Source: Euzebyella marina (lineage in GTDB: Bacteria; Bacteroidota; Bacteroidia; Flavobacteriales; Flavobacteriaceae). From it: a stretch of 64,000 bases of DNA. Numbering within the stretch: position 1 is the stretch's first letter; every line of letters begins with the position of its first letter. The stretch spans positions 434,001 through 498,000 of the forward strand of contig NZ_JACYFK010000001.1 in the NCBI RefSeq assembly GCF_014855515.1, given 5' to 3'. Both the position numbers and the translations under genes were made by a program. Shown in pieces: positions 32,770 through 40,837 of this stretch. The notes under the pieces are model-generated. The model saw nothing but the letters and a program-made list of their open reading frames with translations, did not search any database and was not told the origin of the DNA.

Positions 32770-33909
32770 CTACTTTTTGCCAAAATATATCTCCTCCTTT
32801 AATTGCGAGACCCTTTTTTTGACCATCTCGATGCTATACCCGTCTTCATGACCGTAACGTTCAAGATATTCTTCATAATAAGGCAGCACCTTTTCGGGGT
32901 TGTCATAAACTTGATCGGCCAGAGTACAAACATTATGAAACAGCATAGAAACCTCGGGCGCCTCTTCATGCGCCATTTGATAGTACTTCAATGCCATTTT
33001 AGGGTTTTTCCTCAACCGCTCAATTCTGGCCAAAGCCTCATATTCTTGTGTCAAAACAGGGGTTTGCACCTCTATTGATTTTTGAATAAATATCTGGGCG
33101 CTATCTAACTGTTGTTCCTTTAAATGAACAAGGCCTAAATTGTAATAGGCATCAGAATTTTGATCATTAAAAAAGAGCACTTGTTTATAGGTTGATTTCG
33201 CCTCTTCAAACTCCCAACTTTTAAAATAACAATAGGCCAATTTTGATAGAATAAATTCTTGGGTTTCGCCCAACGCTACCAATCTTTCGAACAAGGGAAG
33301 TGCCTTTTGGTATTCGTTGTTATTAAAATACCCCAAAGCCTTTAGGTTGATGAGAGACACATCATCCGGATACACATTTAATCCCTGATTCAAATACCTC
33401 AGCGCCGCTTCTTTTTCTCTCTTTATTACAAAAAACTTCCCTAAACGAAATAAACTCTTTAAATGCTGACTGTCTTTTTCAATAGCCTTCTTATAGGAAT
33501 TTAAGCTACTGGCCGGTTGATTCAATTCTGTAAAAATTTCACCGAGATAATAATGATATTCAGGATTCGAATCATTGGAAGCAATCAATTTTGAAAATAG
33601 TTTACGCCCTTCTTCATAAGACTTGGTCTTCAAGTACAGTTTGGCCAATTCAAAACCTGCTATTTGTGCTTCCGGCTGCTTTGCAACAACATCTTCATAT
33701 TGCGCGATGGCCTTATCATATCTGCCCAAAGCGTTATAAGAGCGTGCAATTTGAAGGCTCGCATTTTGGTCATTTGATTGGGCATAATGGTTAATGGCCT
33801 TTGTAAAATCACCCGTAGAGAAAAGACTATCGGCAACGGCCAAAGCCGAAGTTTGAGCCTCGGCTTTTACAAAAACCATAAGAATTGCTCCCTTCAATAC
33901 GGTTCTCAA
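32770..33909 (-). CDS. Tetratricopeptide repeat (TPR) protein
   Basis: This 379-residue secreted protein begins with a short signal sequence ending near AEA-Q and then has about nine to ten TPR units, for example ADSLFSTGDFTKAINHYAQSN, ALGRYDKAIAQYEDVV and YNLGLVHLKEQQLDSAQIFI. The start is a TTG located 2 bp after the M56 stop; an in-frame ATG ten codons later would remove part of the signal peptide. TPR arrays act as protein-binding scaffolds. The position in the BlaI/M56 operon suggests it helps to signal or assemble at the envelope. Confidence 0.82.
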   Translation of the reverse strand: MRTVLKGAILMVFVKAEAQTSALAVADSLFSTGDFTKAINHYAQSNDQNASLQIARSYNALGRYDKAIAQYEDVVAKQPEAQIAGFELAKLYLKTKSYEEGRKLFSKLIASNDSNPEYHYYLGEIFTELNQPASSLNSYKKAIEKDSQHLKSLFRLGKFFVIKREKEAALRYLNQGLNVYPDDVSLINLKALGYFNNNEYQKALPLFERLVALGETQEFILSKLAYCYFKSWEFEEAKSTYKQVLFFNDQNSDAYYNLGLVHLKEQQLDSAQIFIQKSIEVQTPVLTQEYEALARIERLRKNPKMALKYYQMAHEEAPEVSMLFHNVCTLADQVYDNPEKVLPYYEEYLERYGHEDGYSIEMVKKRVSQLKEEIYFGKK

Positions 33910-33911
33910 TT

Positions 33912-35849
33912 CTATTGTAATTTAAAATTTATTGGTATCGAATAGGCTACCGCTACATTTTTACCACCATTTTGGGCCGGTTGCATCTGCGGTAACTTCT
34001 TGATAATTCTTAGAGCTTCCTCCTCTAAGGAGGCATCCGGACCCCTATATCGGATACTTTGAATGCTTCCGTCTTCTGCTATGGTAAACATTAGAGCCAC
34101 CCTGCCCTGAATACCCCTTGCCTGAGCATCTTCTGGATACCTAAAATGTTTACCAACATGTTTATATAAGCTTTGCTTAAAGCATTCCTTAGAATCTGAA
34201 GCATTTTCACATCCGGGAAAAACGGGTGCTTTCTCTACTGTAGCAAAGGGCATAACATTAATATTTGCCATTACCTCATCCATAGACATGCGCTGGGGGT
34301 TGTTGGTTGACATTTCCACATTTGCCCCTAAGGCGTTGGTTTGAGACAATTTAAAAGTGATGGGTATCGAAAAAGGAACCCGTACCGCTTGACCTTTTTG
34401 TTTTCCTGGCTTCATTTGAGGCAACCGAGCGATGATTCTTTCGGTTTCCTCCTCTAAAAGTTGGTGCGGCCCACGTTTTCTGATATTGACAATACTTCCA
34501 TCTTCCGCGATGGTAAACATTACGGACACCCTGCCTTCTATACCCTGCGTTTGGGCCTGCTCTGGATATCTAAAATTCTTGCTGATATGTTTTTGAATAC
34601 TTTGCTGAAAACAGGCCCTCGGATCCGAAGCATTTTCACAACCGGGAAAAATTGGTACTTCATCAACAACTGTGAAAGGTACATCAACCCCATTACCATT
34701 AATTATTACACTCTTAAGGTCTTGTTCAAAAATGTCAAAATCACTGGCCAGCACCTTAGAGTTTATTTGCATGGCAGCCTTAATAGGCACTCCATTGGGC
34801 CCGGAAATATAGGAGTATTCATTTACGGGATGGGTAAAGGTGATAGTAGAGTTACCGTCTTTGAGTACCAAATTCCACTCTCCACCCTGTTTTGACAAAT
34901 CCAACAAGCGAACATAAAAATTCTGTTCTTCCTCAGCTGACAGGCTTTCTACATTACTCACTTCAATTGTATTGGCAGAGTTGGTTTCGTCTAAATCGCG
35001 TTCACAAGAGGTATAAAACAGGATACCGAACAACATCGGCACCAAAGCCAAATATTTTAATTTCCAGATTTTTTTCGATTTTGCTTTTTGTAACATGACT
35101 ATTCGTTTTTTGATTAATGATGATTTAAAAAATTGATTGATGAATGAAATATTTTGTGATTGAAAAGCTTGGGAGAGTAGGAGCTCACAATGCTTTGTTC
35201 TCTCATGCTTCGCTACCTCGGCGTCGGCGATGAACTCGTGCAGTTCAGACAGCCTATTTTGGTAGACATATACTAACGGGTTGAACCACGAAAAGATTCG
35301 CATTAGCTCAAAGAACAGTAAATCGTAGGTGTGTTTTTGTCGAATATGTACAAGCTCGTGTTCAATGATGTTCTGGTGGTCTTTTTGTATTACCCTATCG
35401 CCCAAAAAAATGGACTTAAAAAAGGAAAAGGCCGCATCACTATTCTTTAATACCACCTTGGTGAAATGGGTAAAGTACTGCACCTCACCACTCTTTCGAA
35501 GGGCATATAATTGGCCTAATTTATAGGTAAACAAAACCAAGGAAACGATAATTCCCACCACGAAAACGATTGCGGGCCAACTCAAATTCAGTGAGGTATC
35601 TCGAGCGACTACCGCCACTTCCGGAGTATTGTTCATATTCCACCATTCTTCGGGGTATGCGTACAATCGTTCCGGCACCTGCGTTTTCAGGGCTTCAATC
35701 TTCACCCATGGTAGCACCAAAGAAATGAGATAGGTTCCAATAAGATAAGCTCGATTCCATTGAAAAAAGGTTTCTTTTTTCAAGAAGAGGTCGTACACCA
35801 ACAAAAAAACCAACTGAAAGGCGATGCATTCTAAAATGTACTGTATCAT
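33912..35849 (-). CDS. M56-family (BlaR1-like) membrane metallopeptidase with two TonB C-terminal domains
   Basis: This 645-residue protein has an N-terminal membrane protease: helices at about residues 5-22, 33-50, 92-110 and 265-285, and zinc motif HELVH (HExxH) near 165-169, with LHEFIADAEVAKH later. The C-terminal half, outside the membrane, holds two tandem TonB-C-like domains, each with FPGCENAS...CFxQS...HFRYPE..A...GIxGRVxxMFTIAEDGSI, starting near 404 and 543. BlaI is the upstream gene and the TPR gene is 2 bp downstream. In this family the periplasmic sensor triggers intracellular cleavage; the TonB-C repeats may bind a cell-envelope partner. Confidence 0.9.
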   Translation of the reverse strand: MIQYILECIAFQLVFLLVYDLFLKKETFFQWNRAYLIGTYLISLVLPWVKIEALKTQVPERLYAYPEEWWNMNNTPEVAVVARDTSLNLSWPAIVFVVGIIVSLVLFTYKLGQLYALRKSGEVQYFTHFTKVVLKNSDAAFSFFKSIFLGDRVIQKDHQNIIEHELVHIRQKHTYDLLFFELMRIFSWFNPLVYVYQNRLSELHEFIADAEVAKHERTKHCELLLSQAFQSQNISFINQFFKSSLIKKRIVMLQKAKSKKIWKLKYLALVPMLFGILFYTSCERDLDETNSANTIEVSNVESLSAEEEQNFYVRLLDLSKQGGEWNLVLKDGNSTITFTHPVNEYSYISGPNGVPIKAAMQINSKVLASDFDIFEQDLKSVIINGNGVDVPFTVVDEVPIFPGCENASDPRACFQQSIQKHISKNFRYPEQAQTQGIEGRVSVMFTIAEDGSIVNIRKRGPHQLLEEETERIIARLPQMKPGKQKGQAVRVPFSIPITFKLSQTNALGANVEMSTNNPQRMSMDEVMANINVMPFATVEKAPVFPGCENASDSKECFKQSLYKHVGKHFRYPEDAQARGIQGRVALMFTIAEDGSIQSIRYRGPDASLEEEALRIIKKLPQMQPAQNGGKNVAVAYSIPINFKLQ

Positions 35850-35873
35850 TAGAACTGATTTTTAGTTTTCTAT

Positions 35874-36251
35874 TTATTTCTTGGAGGTCGTGTCGTCTCC
35901 CTTTTTTATTTCCTGAAGGATGGATTCCAGCTCTTTTAGGCTCATGTCGTTCTTCTTCATAAAAAAGGAAACCATACTTTTAAAAGAACCTTGAAAGTAA
36001 CCATCTACCAACTTATTGATGCTTTGGTTGCTGTAATCTGCCATTTTAACCACTGGGAAGTACAGATAGCCCTTCCCCTGTTTCTCGTGATCCACGAAGC
36101 CTTTTCCCTCTAAAATTCGCACAATGGTAGAAACGGTATTGTACGCAGGTTTAGGTTCGGGCAATTCTTCTATGATGGAGGCCACATTGCATTTTTGTAA
36201 CTGCCATAATACTTGCATTACTTCTTCTTCTGCCTTGGTCAATTGCTTCAT
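35874..36251 (-). CDS. BlaI/MecI-family transcriptional repressor
   Basis: This 125-residue winged-helix repressor opens LTKAEEEVMQVLWQLQKCNV, has the recognition helix region PAYNTVSTIVRILEGKGFV (about 35-53), and ends in the dimerisation helices. It is in an operon with an M56 protease. Three AACTAA/TTAGTT inverted repeats precede it, differing in sequence from the operator of the other BlaI gene in this window. Confidence 0.92.
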   Translation of the reverse strand: MKQLTKAEEEVMQVLWQLQKCNVASIIEELPEPKPAYNTVSTIVRILEGKGFVDHEKQGKGYLYFPVVKMADYSNQSINKLVDGYFQGSFKSMVSFFMKKNDMSLKELESILQEIKKGDDTTSKK

Positions 36252-36253
36252 TC

Positions 36254-36320
36254 AACTAATATTTTAGTTTAATAACAATCAAATATAACTAAATTTTTAG
36301 TTTAAACTATTTTTTTAGTT
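36254..36320 (-). promoter_or_regulatory. Three BlaI-type operators and promoter region
   Basis: Inverted repeats AACTAA-N4-TTAGTT lie at 36254-36269 and 36287-36302, and a third, AACTAT-N4-TTAGTT, at 36305-36320. The -7 box TATATTTG (minus strand, 36280-36287) lies between the first and second. Centre-to-centre distances are about 33 and 18 bp. Confidence 0.65.
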
Positions 36321-36395
36321 GAAAAAAATGAAAGATTGCCATAGAGATGTGTAACATTTTCAAAACCACATAGTCATATACACAAATCGATTTTG

Positions 36396-36911
36396 ATGGA
36401 TATTGCCCTACTTATAGTTGGTTTCGTCTTTACTATTATTGGCATACTTGGTAGTTTCTTACCGGTTTTGCCCGGTCCTCCTCTAAGCTGGTTGGGCCTT
36501 TTGCTGCTTCACCTGACTATTGCCATACCTCAAGATTGGTGGTTTTTGGGCATAACGGCGGCCGTTGCCCTTGTTGTTTTCGCCCTAGATTACATTATAC
36601 CCGCTATCGGAACTAAAAAATTCGGAGGTACCAGGGCAGGTATGATCGGTACTACTTTGGGGCTCGTCATTGCCCTAATTTTTCCTTTTTTGGGTCCGTT
36701 AGGTATTATAATTTGGCCTTTTGTCGGGGCCTTGGTAGGTGAACTATTGAACAAAGCCGATAAAAAAACGGCCACGAAGGCAGCCTTTGGGTCTTTTCTT
36801 GGTTTTCTTACAGGAACTTTTATCAAATTTGTAGTAGCCGTGGTCTATCTCGGACTTTTCGTTTCAAAAGCATGGGAATATCGCTATGGTCTATTTCCTT
36901 TTATAAAATAA
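36396..36911 (+). CDS. DUF456 membrane protein
   Basis: This 171-residue protein has about five or six hydrophobic segments and the DUF456 pattern near the start, GIIGSFLPVLPGPPLSWLGLLLL-like (here ILGSFLPVLPGPPLSW), and a central GGTRAGMIGTTLG. DUF456 is an inner-membrane family of unknown function. The ATG at 36396 is used instead of the TTG one codon earlier. Confidence 0.85.
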   Translation: MDIALLIVGFVFTIIGILGSFLPVLPGPPLSWLGLLLLHLTIAIPQDWWFLGITAAVALVVFALDYIIPAIGTKKFGGTRAGMIGTTLGLVIALIFPFLGPLGIIIWPFVGALVGELLNKADKKTATKAAFGSFLGFLTGTFIKFVVAVVYLGLFVSKAWEYRYGLFPFIK

Positions 36912-36926
36912 TCTAACAAAAGCAGC

Positions 36927-38246
36927 ATGAAGAAAATTGGCCTGGCCCTTATATCCTTCCTTCTTTTTCAAAATATATTGCTTGCCCAAGAAAGGCAATT
37001 TGAAAAACTTGACAGCCTATTTACCATTTTAGAAAGCAACAACCGTTGGATGGGTAGTTTTAGCATGAGTCATGACGGAACAACCGTTTATGAAAAGTCG
37101 CTAGGCTTTGCCGATACAGAAAATCAACAAAAAGCCGACAACCATACGAAATATCGTGTTGGATCTATTACCAAGATGTTCACCTCTACCCTCACATTTA
37201 TGGCAATAGAAGAAGGTTTGCTTTCACTTGACCGGACCATTGAAACATTTTTTCCGGAAATTGAAAATGCAGGTAAGATAACCATTGGCCATCTGTTAAG
37301 TCACCGAAGCGGTATATTCAATTTTACAAGCAGTGAAGATTATCTTGAATGGCATACCGAACCCAAATCAAGAAAAGAACTTGTACATCTAATAAGTGAA
37401 AAAGAATCTATTTTCGAACCCAATAGCAAGGCAGAGTATAGCAACTCAAACTATATTCTACTCACCTTTATTTTAGAGGATGTTTTTAAAACATCTTATA
37501 CTGATTTGGTCGATACTAAGATTGTTCAACCGCTAAAATTAGGTCGCACCCAAATTGGCAAGCATATCAAGACTTCCGAAAACGAAGCCTTATCCTATAG
37601 ATTTACGGATTCTTGGATTGAGGAAAAAGAAACAGACATGTCCATACCCTTAGGTGCGGGAGCATTAATTTCAACTCCTACGGACCTCAACAGATTCATA
37701 ACCGCTCTTTTTTCTGAAAAGCTTATTGAAAAAGAATCGTTAAACACCATGAAGACCATCTCAGATGGTTACGGAATGGGCATTTTTCAAATGCCCTTCT
37801 ATGACAAAAAAGGATACGGACATAATGGCGGAATTGACGGTTTCACCTCAATGCTAGGTTATTTACCTGAAGATAAGCTGGCCTTCTCGCTTACTTCTAA
37901 CGGCTCAAGGGTCAACAATAATGACATCATGGTCGCTGCACTTAGCGCTTATTTCGATAAACCCTTCGATTTACCCAGCTTTAAAAGCTTCGTCGTTCAA
38001 CCTGAAGCGCTAGCACTTTATGTTGGCACTTATTCAAGTGAACAAATACCTCTTAAAATCACCATTACGCAAAGCGAAAACGGATTGATGGCCCAAGCGA
38101 CAGGGCAGCCCTCGTTTCTACTTGAAGCCGTCGAAAAAGATGTTTTCGAATTCAATCAGGCAGGGGTTCGTATGGAATTCGAACCTTCTTCAAAATCAAT
38201 GGTTTTAAAGCAAGGTGGTGCTACCTATAATTACCAGATAGAATAG
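36927..38246 (+). CDS. Serine hydrolase, class C beta-lactamase/penicillin-binding fold
   Basis: This 439-residue protein has a signal peptide of about 20 residues. Motifs: SITK (80-83, nucleophile Ser80 and Lys83, SxxK), YSN (171-173, YxN) and HNGGIDGF (299-306, HxG). A C-terminal lipocalin-like extra domain of about 100 residues follows (YVGTYSSEQIP). This family includes D-amino-acid peptidases, esterases and beta-lactamases; the exact substrate is unknown. It is 15 bp after the DUF456 gene and could be co-transcribed. Confidence 0.88.
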   Translation: MKKIGLALISFLLFQNILLAQERQFEKLDSLFTILESNNRWMGSFSMSHDGTTVYEKSLGFADTENQQKADNHTKYRVGSITKMFTSTLTFMAIEEGLLSLDRTIETFFPEIENAGKITIGHLLSHRSGIFNFTSSEDYLEWHTEPKSRKELVHLISEKESIFEPNSKAEYSNSNYILLTFILEDVFKTSYTDLVDTKIVQPLKLGRTQIGKHIKTSENEALSYRFTDSWIEEKETDMSIPLGAGALISTPTDLNRFITALFSEKLIEKESLNTMKTISDGYGMGIFQMPFYDKKGYGHNGGIDGFTSMLGYLPEDKLAFSLTSNGSRVNNNDIMVAALSAYFDKPFDLPSFKSFVVQPEALALYVGTYSSEQIPLKITITQSENGLMAQATGQPSFLLEAVEKDVFEFNQAGVRMEFEPSSKSMVLKQGGATYNYQIE

Positions 38247-38247
38247 C

Positions 38248-38802
38248 TCAATCGGCCCATACTACCTTATCTTCAATTGGCCCGCGAGTACCTTCAGGTA
38301 ATTCTTCATCGTAGTGCCCCATGTAGAAAAAGCCAAGGCACTTTTCGCCTTCTTCCATTTCAAAAAACTCGTCCATAAATTTGATCAGTCCGGGCGAGCT
38401 CCAATAACTTCCTATTCCCATTTCGGTGCAACACAACCACATGTTCTGTACCGCCATGGCCGTTGCTGCAACTTCTTCCCATTCCGGAAGGCTTTCCTTT
38501 GGATCTCGCTGCATGCAAATAGCGATAATCGCACCGGCCATTTTCGGGTTTTCGATAAGCTTTTTGGCTTTCATCTGTTTGGGTCGCTCTTCATGCTCCA
38601 TATATTTATAAGAGAGAAACAGCCCCAATTTTTCTTTTGTCTCGCCAGTCATCACCTTAAAACGCCATGGCTCGGTTCTTTTGTGGTTCGGTGCCCAATT
38701 GGCCGCTTCTAGAACCTTCTCTATATCTGCCTTCGCAATAGGCTTGTCATTGTACTGTACGGGAAAGACAGAACGTCTTTTTCTTATTAAATCTAATATC
38801 AC
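38248..38802 (-). CDS. Nitroreductase-family protein
   Basis: This 184-residue FMN-dependent oxidoreductase has the typical IRKRRSVFPVQYNDKPIAKADIEKVLEAANWAPNH N-terminal half and the KVVWAD-type end. FMN contacts are expected from RKRRS and from the C-terminal AMAVQNMWLCCTEMGIGSYWSSPG segment. The start is a GTG; no ATG is available. It converges with the serine hydrolase gene, with one base between their stop codons. Confidence 0.88.
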   Translation of the reverse strand: MILDLIRKRRSVFPVQYNDKPIAKADIEKVLEAANWAPNHKRTEPWRFKVMTGETKEKLGLFLSYKYMEHEERPKQMKAKKLIENPKMAGAIIAICMQRDPKESLPEWEEVAATAMAVQNMWLCCTEMGIGSYWSSPGLIKFMDEFFEMEEGEKCLGFFYMGHYDEELPEGTRGPIEDKVVWAD

Positions 38803-38885
38803 TTGATTGCTTTATTTTTTCAAAAATACCCAATCGAACGATTGTGGGCATGGTTTTGGCAAAAAGATAACAGCTGACTATAACC

Positions 38886-40043
38886 TTACTCTAACCAACT
38901 TTGGTAGTATTTGCCATCGTCGATGTCTAAGGCCGCTTGGGTAAGTTTGAGAGGTTTAAAGGTGTCTACCATAACGGCCAGCTCCTCCGTACCTTTTTTA
39001 CCAATACTTGCTTCATAGGTTCCCGGATGCGGACCATGGGGGATGCCTGCCGGATGTAATGAAATATACCCCTTATCAATACCTTTTCTACTCATAAAAT
39101 CACCATCAACATAATAGAGTACTTCATCGGAGTCGATATTGGAATGATTGTAAGGTGCCGGAATAGCTTCCGGATGATAATCGTACAATCTTGGGCAAAA
39201 TGAACAAACCACGAAAGCCGATGTTTCAAAGGTCTGATGCACTGGAGGCGGTTGATGCACCCTACCGGTTATGGGCTCAAAATTGTGTATGGAAAAGCCG
39301 TATGGAAAGTTGTATCCGTCCCAACCGACCACATCGAACGGGTGTGTAGCGTAAACCATATAGTGTAACTGGCCCTGTTTCTTAACCTTCATTAAAAAAT
39401 CGCCCTTCTCATCATGCGTATTCAAGTTCTGCGGAAGTTTAAAATCCCGCTCGCAGAATGGAGAATGTTCTAAATGCTGCCCGAACCAATTGCGGTATCT
39501 CTTGGGTGTATAGATCGGGTGGTAGCTTTCGGTAATGAGCAATCGGTTGTCTTCGCCATCAAAATGAATTTGATAAATCATTCCCCTCGGTATCAACAAA
39601 TAATCGCCATATTCAAAGACTATTTCACCCATAAGGGTTTTTAAAGTGCCGCTTCCTTCATGAATAAAAATCAACTCATCGGCATCAGCATTCTTATAAA
39701 AATAATCGGTCATCGATTTTTTTGGGGCCGCCAATACGATGTGAACATCGTTATTGTATAGAACGGTCTTTCTGCTATCTAGATAATCATTCTCCGGTCT
39801 TACCTCAAGCCCCTTTAACAATCTCGATTTTATGTTATAATCAACAGCAGCTCGAGGTGCTACATCTAGCGTCTTAAGTACTTCTTTTACCTGCGTGGGT
39901 CGGTGCAGATGATAGAGAAGAGATGACATGCCATCAAAACCTATAGTTCCGAACAACTGTTCGTAATGTAAGCTGCCGTCAGCCTTTTTAAATTGAGTGT
40001 GCCGTTTTTTGGGTATAGATCCCAAGCGATGATAAAGGGGCAT
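38886..40043 (-). CDS. hmgA: Homogentisate 1,2-dioxygenase
   Basis: This 385-residue cupin-type enzyme opens the aromatic ring of homogentisate in tyrosine/phenylalanine breakdown, giving maleylacetoacetate. The C-terminal half has the iron-site region NHSNIDSDEVLYYVDG (candidate ligands His300 and Glu307) and LHPAGIPHGPHPG (His336). The N-terminal third is shorter than in the human protein (about 445). No other tyrosine-degradation genes are in the window, so the rest of the pathway must be elsewhere. The assignment is firm on fold; the substrate is inferred from family. Confidence 0.85.
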   Translation of the reverse strand: MPLYHRLGSIPKKRHTQFKKADGSLHYEQLFGTIGFDGMSSLLYHLHRPTQVKEVLKTLDVAPRAAVDYNIKSRLLKGLEVRPENDYLDSRKTVLYNNDVHIVLAAPKKSMTDYFYKNADADELIFIHEGSGTLKTLMGEIVFEYGDYLLIPRGMIYQIHFDGEDNRLLITESYHPIYTPKRYRNWFGQHLEHSPFCERDFKLPQNLNTHDEKGDFLMKVKKQGQLHYMVYATHPFDVVGWDGYNFPYGFSIHNFEPITGRVHQPPPVHQTFETSAFVVCSFCPRLYDYHPEAIPAPYNHSNIDSDEVLYYVDGDFMSRKGIDKGYISLHPAGIPHGPHPGTYEASIGKKGTEELAVMVDTFKPLKLTQAALDIDDGKYYQSWLE

Positions 40044-40193
40044 AATGTAGTTTTAAGTGAGTTCTTTAAAAATACGACAATTTTCATTCTTCCTTTCTGG
40101 GAAAGCCCTGAACATTGCCCATATACTTTTTGAATCAACAAATGATCGGTTAACGTACGGTGTTTGAAGTATCTAGCATTAATTTGCCGCTGT

Positions 40194-40463
40194 ATGAAAA
40201 ATGAAAATGAAGTGAATTCCAAGAAAATCAACGAACAAAAAACCGATAATAAATCGCCATCAGAAAATAGTGATGAAAATCGTCTGTTCTTGGTAAAAGG
40301 GGAACGGTTAGACTTTACTAACAGCAAGACCACTTCATACAAAAACAAGAATTTAGTAGGTACCAAAAATCTGATGGACAAAAAAAGCAAGCTATACAGC
40401 CAGGGTGGCGAAAGCAAGAACGGTCTTGAAAAATCGCAATCAAGGAAAGTAAAAAAGGGCTAA
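40194..40463 (+). CDS. Small polar Lys/Asn/Ser-rich hypothetical protein
   Basis: This 89-residue product starts at the ATG at 40194. It is very hydrophilic, with Lys, Asn and Ser making up a large share, with no hydrophobic segment and no known domain. One ordered-looking stretch is ENRLFLVKGERLDFTNSKTTSYKN. It is divergent from hmgA and 39 bp ahead of another small gene. It is not recognised as a family; it could be an unstructured nucleic-acid or stress protein. Confidence 0.45.
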   Translation: MKNENEVNSKKINEQKTDNKSPSENSDENRLFLVKGERLDFTNSKTTSYKNKNLVGTKNLMDKKSKLYSQGGESKNGLEKSQSRKVKKG

Positions 40464-40502
40464 CCAGATTATAAGTGAAATTATTCTGTATGAAAGAAAT
40501 GA

Positions 40503-40691
40503 ATGACTATGAAAAGAACAGAATCTAATACCACAGCAACAAGTACTATTACAAGAACAGTACATCAGAGAAAATCAACTTCTAGTTCCAAAACCGAAAA
40601 AACGAAGAAAAAGTTCTCTTGGAGAACCACAGCCGTCGTTTTTATATCAATTTTAATTGCTGCCGCATTGGTTCTGGTGGCTCAAGCATAA
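40503..40691 (+). CDS. Small Ser/Thr/Lys-rich protein with C-terminal transmembrane helix
   Basis: This 62-residue product has a basic, Ser/Thr-rich N-terminus and one C-terminal helix of about 20 residues (TTAVVFISILIAAALVLVA), giving a tail-anchored design. No family is recognised. It shares the strand with the preceding small gene. ATG at 40503 is used; an alternative lies two codons on. Confidence 0.5.
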   Translation: MTMKRTESNTTATSTITRTVHQRKSTSSSKTEKTKKKFSWRTTAVVFISILIAAALVLVAQA

Positions 40692-40718
40692 CCGCAACGG
40701 GCATCTTCTAAAAACAAA

Positions 40719-40745
40719 AAAAGCCTTCCGATTTGGAAAGCCTTT
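40719..40745 (-). terminator. Possible terminator of the NADH dehydrogenase gene
   Basis: Imperfect hairpin (GAAAGGCTTTCC-like arm against GGAAGGC with one mismatch and one bulge), with a long T-run at its minus-strand end. It lies about 95 bp beyond the ndh stop codon. Confidence 0.35.
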
Positions 40746-40837
40746 CATTGGCCCATACCTAAAAAGGTTTTGGGTCACAACACAACGGAACAAATATAAT
40801 AAAGCTTTTTAATTTTTGAGCGACTACGGCTTGCAAA

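Noticed and set aside
39941-40417. 158-residue minus-strand frame across the hmgA 5' end
   Set aside because: Overlaps the hmgA start in another frame and has odd composition with no family pattern.
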